The position numbers and the translations under genes are program-made. The notes beneath the pieces are model-generated. The model had not been told where the DNA came from. It searched no databases and saw nothing but the letters and a program-made list of their open reading frames with translations. Shown piece by piece: positions 1-6,245 of a stretch of DNA of 48,054 bases; position 1 is the first letter of the stretch, and the number at the start of each line of letters is the position of its first letter. The stretch comes from Bacillota bacterium (GTDB lineage Bacteria; Bacillota; Clostridia; Acetivibrionales; DSM-1351). The stretch spans positions 1 through 48,054 of the forward strand of contig JAEZIB010000072.1 in assembly GCA_023416275.1 (NCBI GenBank). The letters run 5' to 3'.

Positions 1-1
1 G

Positions 2-148
2 TATAATGGACAGAGATCAGATAGACCACAGGGTCAATATAATGGACAGAGATCAGATAGACCGCAGGGTCAATATAATGGTCAAAGAACTGACAGACCA
101 CAGGGACAATACAGTGGGCAGAGATCAGACAGACCACAGGGTCAGTAT
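2..148 (+). repeat. 36-bp tandem repeat inside infB, about 4 copies
   Basis: Four consecutive 36-bp units (2-37, 38-73, 74-109, 110-145) encode the 12-residue unit YNGQRSDRPQGQ, with third-position differences and S/T or N/S swaps between units. The array continues left of the window, so the true copy number is unknown. The unit is rich in Gln, Arg and Gly and has no hydrophobic core, so this part of IF-2 is expected to be disordered. Confidence 0.9.
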
Positions 149-2248
149 AAACAACAAGGTCTTGAGATACCAAAGCCAGATGCTGCTGTAGCTCAAGAAC
201 AATTCGACTCACAGAGGAATGAAGCTAGAAGAGAATTCCAAAGTAAGGATTTTGATAAGATTGCAAAAAGAGATGAAAATAAAAAGAAGGAAACTCCAAA
301 ACCAAGTGTTGTTCAAAACAAACATAGTAGGGTAAGACCTCAAAAGATTGTTATTGAGAAAAAAGGTGTTTCAGAGATACTTTCAGAAGAATATATTTTT
401 AATGAGTTCTATAATGATGATGGAAAGAAGAAGAGACTCCCTAAAAATAGAAAAAATGAAAAACTTCAAGCTAAGTATATTCCGCCAAAGGCAGTTTTGA
501 CTTCAATAACTATACCAGAGTCACTTACAGTAAAAGAGTTGGCTGAGTCACTTAAGAAGACATCGACTGAAATTATAAAGAAGCTGATGGCATTTGGAGT
601 AATGGCAACGCTTAATAATGATGTAGATTTTGATACAGCAACTATTATTGCTGAAGAATATGGTGTAAAAACCGAGAAAGCAGTACAGGTTAGTGAAGAA
701 GATATACTCTTTGATGATATTGAAGAAGTTGATGAAACGAAATTAAAGCCTAGACCTCCGGTTGTTGTTGTTATGGGACACGTTGACCACGGAAAGACTT
801 CTTTGCTTGATGCAATTAGAAGTACTCATGTAATAGATAGTGAAGCTGGTGGAATAACTCAGCATATAGGTGCTTATACAGTTAAGGCAAAAGATAAACC
901 TATTACGTTTTTAGATACTCCTGGCCATGAAGCTTTTACAGCAATGCGTGCTAGAGGAGCTCAAGCTACAGATATTGCAATTCTGGTGGTTGCAGCTGAT
1001 GATGGTGTAATGCCACAGACAATTGAAGCAATCAATCATGCCAAAGCAGCAAATGTCTCAATCATTGTTGCTATTAACAAGATTGATAAGCCAGGAGCAG
1101 ATTTAGATAGAGTGAAACAAGAGCTTACCAAGTACGGAATAGTTGCAGAGGAATGGGGCGGAGATGCAATCATGGTACCTGTTTCTGCAAAGAAGAGAGA
1201 AAACATTGATCAATTATTAGAAATGGTACTTTTGGTTGCCGACATGTTAGAATTGAAAGCTGACCCTGATAGACAGGCAAAGGGAACAATCATTGAAGCT
1301 AAGCTTGACAAAGAAAGAGGACCTGTTGCCACTGTACTTATTCAAAGAGGTACATTAAAATCAGGAGATGCTATAATTGCCGGTTCTTCATTTGGTAGAA
1401 TCAAAGCTATGTCAAATGACAAGGGTGTTTCAATTAGTAGTGCTGGACCTTCAATGCCTGTAGAAATTCTTGGAATGACTGATGTTCCAGAAGCTGGAGA
1501 GTTATTCTATGCTGTTACTGATGAAAAGGTTGCTAAGCAATTAGTAGAAAAGAGAAAGTTTAAACAAAAGGAACAACTTTATAAAACGAATTCTAAGGTT
1601 ACTCTTGAGGATTTATATGCTCAAATTGTAGCTGGTAAGGTTAAAGACTTGAACTTAATAATTAAGGCCGATGTTCAAGGTTCACTTGAGGCTGTGAAAT
1701 CTTCACTTACAAAGTTGAGCAATGATGAGGTAAGAGTAAATATTGTTCACTATGCTGTAGGTGCTATAACAGAGTCTGATGTTACATTGGCACAGGTTTC
1801 AAATGCTATAATAATCGGATTTAATGTAAGACCTGGTATAAATGTAACTGAAGCAGCTAAAAATGCAGAGGTTGATTTAAGACTATACAGTATTATATAC
1901 AAAGCTATTGAAGATGTTCAATCTGCAATGAATGGATTACTTGAACCTACTTATAAAGAGGTTGTGCTTGGACATATTGAAATCAGACAGGTATTCAAGG
2001 TTTCAAATGTTGGAACAATTGGTGGTGCTTATGTTACAGATGGTAAGGTTCAAAGAAATTCTGAGGTTAGGATTGTAAGAGAAGGTATAGTAATTCATGA
2101 AGGTAAGCTTGCTTCCCTTAAGAGATTTAAAGATGATGCCAAGGAAGTTGCTCAAGGTTATGAATGTGGTGTTTCGATAGAGAAATTCAATGACATAAAA
2201 GAAGGCGATGTAATTGAAGCATTCATAATGGAGGAAGTAAAAAGGTAG
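2..2248 (+). CDS. infB: Translation initiation factor IF-2, 5'-truncated by the window edge
   Basis: IF-2 is the cytoplasmic GTPase that places fMet-tRNA on the 30S subunit and promotes 50S joining. The frame is open from the first bases with no stop, so the gene starts left of the window; the TTG at 497 is an internal codon, not the start. 748 residues are visible: a Gln/Arg/Gly-rich repeat tract (about 1-49), a charged linker, an IF2_N-like helical segment (about 169-220), then the G domain with GHVDHGKT at 259-266, GGITQHIGAY, DTPGHEAF, NKID and SAKK, all intact, followed by domains II-IV ending in EEVKR. It heads the infB-rbfA-nrnA-truB-ribF series, a common bacterial order. The repeat tract is unusual; the identity is certain. 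Confidence 0.97.
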   Translation, partial: YNGQRSDRPQGQYNGQRSDRPQGQYNGQRTDRPQGQYSGQRSDRPQGQYKQQGLEIPKPDAAVAQEQFDSQRNEARREFQSKDFDKIAKRDENKKKETPKPSVVQNKHSRVRPQKIVIEKKGVSEILSEEYIFNEFYNDDGKKKRLPKNRKNEKLQAKYIPPKAVLTSITIPESLTVKELAESLKKTSTEIIKKLMAFGVMATLNNDVDFDTATIIAEEYGVKTEKAVQVSEEDILFDDIEEVDETKLKPRPPVVVVMGHVDHGKTSLLDAIRSTHVIDSEAGGITQHIGAYTVKAKDKPITFLDTPGHEAFTAMRARGAQATDIAILVVAADDGVMPQTIEAINHAKAANVSIIVAINKIDKPGADLDRVKQELTKYGIVAEEWGGDAIMVPVSAKKRENIDQLLEMVLLVADMLELKADPDRQAKGTIIEAKLDKERGPVATVLIQRGTLKSGDAIIAGSSFGRIKAMSNDKGVSISSAGPSMPVEILGMTDVPEAGELFYAVTDEKVAKQLVEKRKFKQKEQLYKTNSKVTLEDLYAQIVAGKVKDLNLIIKADVQGSLEAVKSSLTKLSNDEVRVNIVHYAVGAITESDVTLAQVSNAIIIGFNVRPGINVTEAAKNAEVDLRLYSIIYKAIEDVQSAMNGLLEPTYKEVVLGHIEIRQVFKVSNVGTIGGAYVTDGKVQRNSEVRIVREGIVIHEGKLASLKRFKDDAKEVAQGYECGVSIEKFNDIKEGDVIEAFIMEEVKR

Positions 2249-2300
2249 AGAGTTCAATTGGAATAAGCAGTAATAAATATTACAGTTGTTGCTTTTGAGT

Positions 2301-2332
2301 AGGTTGAAGTGGATTAATATCCAATTCAGCCT
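2301..2332 (+). terminator. Hairpin downstream of infB, possible weak terminator or processing site
   Basis: The arms at 2301-2314 and 2319-2332 pair over 14 positions with one mismatch and one G-T pair, around a 4-nt loop. The following bases are AT-rich but lack a real T run. It sits in the 406-bp infB-rbfA gap, where some Firmicutes carry a small ylxP-like gene. No coding frame is visible here; the rest of 2249-2590 shows only AT-rich sequence with frequent stops. Confidence 0.4.
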
Positions 2333-2590
2333 ATTTGTATATATTGTATGATTACTTCAGCATTACAAAATATGATTCACATATGAAATACAAATTAGTA
2401 TAAATTGAGCGTATTGGCAATACTAAGTAAATACTATGTAACTGATAAATTAATTATAGTATTTTGGTTGGCTTCAAAAAAGAATTAACATCCAATTGCT
2501 TATAATTTATGGTTTTTATAAGGTAATGTTGCTTTCGGGAAATAATTTAGCAATTAGGATGTATGTTGATGAAGTTTATATTATTAGACA

Positions 2591-2654
2591 GGAGGTGCTA
2601 AGTCCATACTAGTATATTAGCTTTAATGCAAACATAGAGTATGGATATATAATT
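2591..2654 (+). promoter_or_regulatory. Structured rbfA leader: SD separated from the start by a hairpin
   Basis: A strong SD (GGAGGTG, 2591-2597) lies 57 nt before the rbfA ATG at 2655, too far for normal use. Between them TCCATACT (2603-2610) and AGTATGGA (2638-2645) form a perfect 8-bp inverted repeat, extendable by one G-T pair at 2602/2646. Folding the hairpin would bring the SD to about 14 nt from the ATG. No other SD and no in-frame start near 2603 is seen. The alternative pairing ATACTAGTAT (2606-2615) is self-complementary and could compete. Confidence 0.5.
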
Positions 2655-3008
2655 ATGGCTGATAGGATAACAAGAATATCTGAGGAAGTAAAGAAAGAAA
2701 TAAGTAGTATAATTCAAAACGAGATTAAGGACCCAAGACTACCAAGTTTAGTAAGTATTATAGATTGTCAGGTGACAAAAGATTTGGGACATGCAAAAGT
2801 TTATGTGAGTGTTATGGGAACAGAAGAAGAAAAGAAAAATGCTATAAAAGCTCTCAAAAGTGCAGCAGGATTCATAAGACGAGAACTAGGACACAGAGTA
2901 CAGTTAAGAGCTACTCCAGAAATTCATTTTGAATTGGATAATTCAATTGAGCATGGAATGTATATAAATAAATTATTAGATGACGCAAAAAGAGATTTTA
3001 AGGAATAA
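2655..3008 (+). CDS. rbfA: Ribosome-binding factor A
   Basis: RbfA binds the 30S subunit late in assembly and is needed for 16S 5'-end maturation and cold adaptation. The 117-residue length fits the family (about 110-130). The N-terminal sequence MADRITRISEEVKKEIS followed by EIKDPRL is characteristic, and the single KH-like domain fills the protein. The ATG at 2655 is chosen because the family motif begins at once, although the only good SD is far upstream behind a hairpin. The gene is 3' of infB and 15 bp before nrnA, a conserved grouping. Confidence 0.93.
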   Translation: MADRITRISEEVKKEISSIIQNEIKDPRLPSLVSIIDCQVTKDLGHAKVYVSVMGTEEEKKNAIKALKSAAGFIRRELGHRVQLRATPEIHFELDNSIEHGMYINKLLDDAKRDFKE

Positions 3009-3023
3009 TTTGTGGGGGCTAAA

Positions 3024-3977
3024 ATGGACAAAGAAATTGTTAAACTAATATCTGAAGCTGGAAGTGTTGCAATATATCCACACGTCAGTGCTGACGGAGA
3101 TGCAATTGGTTCATCTCTTGCTTTAGGTTTGGCACTTAGAAATGCAGGAAAAAAGGTATCGGTATATATCGAAGAAGATATTCCAACAGTATACAGATTT
3201 TTACCAGGTGGTGAGTTATCGGGTTTCTATAATGAAAATGTTGAGGTTGCCGATTTGAATATAGCTCTTGACACTGGAGATGTTGGTAGATTGGGTTCAA
3301 GAGCTGAAGCATTTTTTATGGCTCCATGTACCATAAATATTGACCATCATGTTACTAATACAAAATACGCACATCTCAATTTTGTTAATGCTATTTCTGC
3401 TTCTACTGGTGAAATTACTTATTTGCTGTTAAAGAAATTGAAAATGGAAATAAATGCAGATATTGCTACATGTTTATATACGGCAATAGCAACGGATACA
3501 GGTGGTTTTCAGTATCAGAATACAACCGCAGAGACGCATAAAATAATAGCTGAATTGCTTTCAACAGGTATTAATGTGGGAGAAATATCCCAAAGAATAT
3601 ACGACAATACCACCTACGAAAAACTCAAGTTAACTGCAAAGGCTATTGAATTGCTTGAGCTGCATGAAAGTTCCAAGCTTTCAGTTGTTGCTTTATCATT
3701 AGATGATATTTTGTCAACAGGAGCTAAAGAAGAGGATTGTGATGGTATTGTTAATATAGGCAGATCAATAGAAAGCGTTGAGGTATCTGCATTAATAAAG
3801 GAAAAGAGCAATAATGAAATCAGAGTAAATCTGAGGTCAAAGACTTATGTTGATGTTTCTGAAGTAGCTGCAGCTTTTGACGGCGGAGGTCATAAGAGAG
3901 CAGCAGGGTGTACAATTATTGGTACATTAGAGGAAGCAAAGAAAAAGATTATAGAGGCTATAAAGGAAAAATTATAA
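3024..3977 (+). CDS. nrnA: DHH-family bifunctional oligoribonuclease/PAP phosphatase (NrnA)
   Basis: NrnA-type enzymes degrade nanoRNA (2-5 nt) and dephosphorylate pAp to AMP using Mn2+ in the cytoplasm. The protein has the DHH-superfamily motifs: HVSADGDAIGS near residue 20, DTGD, and NIDHHVTN with DHH at about 107-109. The DHHA1 motif FDGGGHKRAAG lies near the C terminus. The ATG at 3024 is preferred over the upstream in-frame GTG at 3012 because that GTG lies within the SD-like run GTGGGGG, which is 5 nt before 3024; this gives 317 residues, normal for the family. The stop codon abuts the truB ATG, so the two are translationally coupled. Confidence 0.92.
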   Translation: MDKEIVKLISEAGSVAIYPHVSADGDAIGSSLALGLALRNAGKKVSVYIEEDIPTVYRFLPGGELSGFYNENVEVADLNIALDTGDVGRLGSRAEAFFMAPCTINIDHHVTNTKYAHLNFVNAISASTGEITYLLLKKLKMEINADIATCLYTAIATDTGGFQYQNTTAETHKIIAELLSTGINVGEISQRIYDNTTYEKLKLTAKAIELLELHESSKLSVVALSLDDILSTGAKEEDCDGIVNIGRSIESVEVSALIKEKSNNEIRVNLRSKTYVDVSEVAAAFDGGGHKRAAGCTIIGTLEEAKKKIIEAIKEKL

Positions 3978-4931
3978 ATGAATGGTATTCTGAATGTTTT
4001 GAAACCTGCTGGTATGACTTCATTTGATGTAATAGCTGTTGCAAGAAAAATCACACATCAAAGGAAGATTGGTCATACAGGAACTTTAGATCCATCAGCA
4101 GTGGGAGTATTACCAATCTGCTTTGGAAATGCAACCAAGGCAATTGAGTTTATGATTGATAAGGATAAGGTTTATCGTGCTGAGATGACATTGGGTATTA
4201 CAACTGACACTCAGGACTCTTCAGGAAAGATCATTTCATCACATGTTGTTGATGTTAACAAAAATGAAATAGTAAATGTGTGCAATAGTTTTATAGGAGA
4301 GCTTGCTCAACTTCCGCCAATGTATTCGGCAATTAAGATTGGCGGTAAGAAGCTTTATGAAATTGCAAGACAAGGTGAAACTATTGAACGCCAAGCAAGA
4401 AACATAACAATATACGATATAAATGTTATCAGAATATGGGATGATATTGCGATATTTAGTGACAATGAAAATACTGTACAATATGCAACAAAAAAAGTAA
4501 TTTTTGACGTACATTGCTCAAAGGGGACTTATATTAGGACACTTTGCAATGACATAGGAGAAAAGCTTGGGTGTGGAGGTCATATGTCCTTTTTAGTTAG
4601 GACAAGAGCTGGAAAATATGATATTCACTCAGCACTTACTCTTGAAGAGATAATGGAACTAGCCAAGGATAATACGCTTAGCAGCAATTTAATTTCGGTT
4701 GAGTCGGTATTCGCAGATTATGATAAAGTGCAGCTAAATGAAGCAGATACTGCTAAATATAATAATGGTGTATGGATTAAAGCTATTTTTCAAAAAGAAA
4801 ATCAAAATACTACTAAAAGGGTATATGATAGTAATGGTGTTTTTTTAGGCATAGGTGAGATTTTTAATGATGGACAAGACATGTGCCTAAAATCAAAAAA
4901 GTTCTTTAGGGATAGCTCGAAAATAAAGTAG
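3978..4931 (+). CDS. truB: tRNA pseudouridine(55) synthase
   Basis: TruB converts U55 to pseudouridine in the T-loop of tRNAs. The catalytic motif GHTGTLDPSAVG is present with Asp38 as nucleophile, and the substrate motif PPMYSAIKIGGKKLYE follows. The protein is 317 residues, slightly longer than usual (about 300); the extra length is around 145-160 in a hydrophilic loop. The start ATG directly follows the nrnA stop. The last codons (Ser-Ser-Lys-Ile-Lys-stop) lie inside the first copy of the 42-bp palindromic element, so the element supplies the C-terminal residues and the stop. Confidence 0.94.
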   Translation: MNGILNVLKPAGMTSFDVIAVARKITHQRKIGHTGTLDPSAVGVLPICFGNATKAIEFMIDKDKVYRAEMTLGITTDTQDSSGKIISSHVVDVNKNEIVNVCNSFIGELAQLPPMYSAIKIGGKKLYEIARQGETIERQARNITIYDINVIRIWDDIAIFSDNENTVQYATKKVIFDVHCSKGTYIRTLCNDIGEKLGCGGHMSFLVRTRAGKYDIHSALTLEEIMELAKDNTLSSNLISVESVFADYDKVQLNEADTAKYNNGVWIKAIFQKENQNTTKRVYDSNGVFLGIGEIFNDGQDMCLKSKKFFRDSSKIK

Positions 4932-4980
4932 GTACTAACATGGTGCTTTTTCGAGCAGAGAAAACCCGCAAGCGGCTTTT
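4915..4980 (+). repeat. 42-bp palindromic element, copy 1, plus second hairpin
   Basis: The element (4915-4956) has arms GCTCGAAAA and TTTTCGAGC. A second hairpin follows with arms AAAACCCGC (4961-4969) and GCGGCTTTT (4972-4980). The left arm overlaps the end of truB. Confidence 0.85.
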
Positions 4981-5029
4981 CCATTAATATGATTATATGA
5001 GTCCAATATGGACTTAAAAAGGGATAATA

Positions 5030-5071
5030 GCTCGAAAACATAGTCTGTGCAAACATAATACTTTTTCGAGC
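5030..5071 (+). repeat. 42-bp palindromic element, copy 2
   Basis: Full 42-bp copy with intact arms GCTCGAAAA/TTTTCGAGC in the truB-ribF gap. No second hairpin follows. The inner part keeps the GTCTG/CAAAC near-complementarity seen in the family. Confidence 0.85.
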
Positions 5072-5178
5072 TTTTTACATTTATATGAGCCCAGAAGATA
5101 CTTAAACTCAGCAAAGCAGTGGTTGACTAATAAAAGTTTAGCGATATTGTTGTACCAAATTGGGCATAAGGGATATCA

Positions 5179-5217
5179 GCTCGAAAATATAGTTTGTGCG
5201 AACATAGTGCTTTTTGC
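5179..5217 (+). repeat. 42-bp palindromic element, copy 3, with lost right arm
   Basis: The left arm and centre match the family, but after TTTTT the sequence continues as GCCAGTGTGGA instead of CGAGC. The same GCC-GTGT-GGA stretch follows the second hairpin of the copy at 16978. This suggests a deletion between two T5 runs, joining hairpin 1 to the end of hairpin 2. Confidence 0.7.
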
Positions 5218-5273
5218 CAGTGTGGATGAAACGTAAAAAAATGCTGCGTACCTCCACGAGAACTACACCAGAT

Positions 5274-5306
5274 TTTTTATGCCTAAATGGGGCGTGGGAG
5301 GTTAGT
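5274..5306 (+). promoter_or_regulatory. Shared repeat leader with ribosome binding site for ribF
   Basis: This stretch contains GCCTAAATGGGGC, a small potential hairpin, followed by GTGGGAGGTT, the SD for the ATG at 5307. Nearly the same sequence precedes the ATG of the M16 peptidase at 18722 and of lgt at 20343. It fixes the ribF start at 5307 rather than at an upstream in-frame TTG at 5214. Confidence 0.75.
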
Positions 5307-6242
5307 ATGAGGGTTGTTTATTCTAATAATATTGATAAGTATTTTAATTGTAATACAGGCGTTGGACTTGGCAATTTTGATGGACTGCATATCGGTCATA
5401 TGGCTCTTATAAATACACTGATTCGTGAAACGCAATTAAATGGACTAGCTTCGGTAGTTTATAATTTTACTAAGCACCCAGAAAATATTCTTAGAAAGAA
5501 GCTTATCACGCCTTTACTATTGACTGAACAGAAAAAAATAGATTTACTTAGCGAGATAAATCTGGATTACTTGTATTTTGACGAGTTTAACGAGGTTTTT
5601 TCAAGACTTTCACCTGAGGAATTTGTTAAGCAGATTTTAATTGATAAACTCCATATAAAATTGGCTGTAGTTGGTTATGACTACAGATTTGGCTATCAAG
5701 GTGAGGGAAATATTGAATTTTTGAAGGAGCTAGGAAAAAAATATTGCTTTAAAGTTATAGTTATATCTCCTATTACCTGTGATAATGAAATTATTAGCAG
5801 TACAAGAATAAGAGAACTAGTTATAAATGGCGAACTTGAAACAGCTTATAAACTTTTAGGAAGAAATTATTCTATTACTGCAGAAGTTGTAAGTGGGAGA
5901 AGAATTGGAAATACTATTGGTTATCCTACAGCAAATATTAATCCAGAAAGATTTTTGGTTTTGCCTGCTAATGGTGTATATATAACTAAGACATTGCTTG
6001 ATGGCAAGTTCTATAACAGCATGACAAATGTAGGCTTTAATCCAACTTTTGAAGACTGCAAACAAAAAAATGTAGAGACTCATATAATTGATTTTCATCA
6101 AGATATTTATGGTAAGAAGATAGAAGTATTCTTTTTGAAAAAGATTAGAGATGAAAGAAAATTTGAGAGTGTTGAACAGTTAAAACAGCAAATAGCCATG
6201 GATATGTTTCATGCTAAAGAATATCTTGGTATAGGATCATAA
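5307..6242 (+). CDS. ribF: Bifunctional riboflavin kinase/FAD synthetase
   Basis: RibF phosphorylates riboflavin to FMN and adenylylates FMN to FAD. The N-terminal nucleotidyltransferase domain has GNFDGLHIGH (residues 22-31) and ISSTRIREL; the C-terminal flavokinase domain has GRRIGNTIGYPTANI, TNVGFNPTF and the ETHIIDF segment. From the ATG at 5307, preceded by GGGAGG, it is 311 residues, the family norm; extending to 5214 would add 31 residues encoded by repeat-derived sequence. It follows the 42-bp element cluster. hypF starts 3 bp after its stop. No FMN riboswitch is visible upstream. Confidence 0.93.
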   Translation: MRVVYSNNIDKYFNCNTGVGLGNFDGLHIGHMALINTLIRETQLNGLASVVYNFTKHPENILRKKLITPLLLTEQKKIDLLSEINLDYLYFDEFNEVFSRLSPEEFVKQILIDKLHIKLAVVGYDYRFGYQGEGNIEFLKELGKKYCFKVIVISPITCDNEIISSTRIRELVINGELETAYKLLGRNYSITAEVVSGRRIGNTIGYPTANINPERFLVLPANGVYITKTLLDGKFYNSMTNVGFNPTFEDCKQKNVETHIIDFHQDIYGKKIEVFFLKKIRDERKFESVEQLKQQIAMDMFHAKEYLGIGS

Positions 6243-6245
6243 ACT

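Noticed and set aside
497..2248. infB starting at the TTG at 497
   Set aside because: The frame is open to the left edge and encodes typical IF-2 N-terminal linker sequence, so 497 is internal.
4915..5071. 42-bp elements as ordinary rho-independent terminators
   Set aside because: The T run is inside the stem rather than after it, several copies sit in tandem between genes that appear to be cotranscribed, and the centre sequence is conserved.
5214..5306. N-terminal extension of RibF
   Set aside because: It translates repeat leader sequence, has no similarity to RibF, and a strong SD sits directly before ATG 5307.
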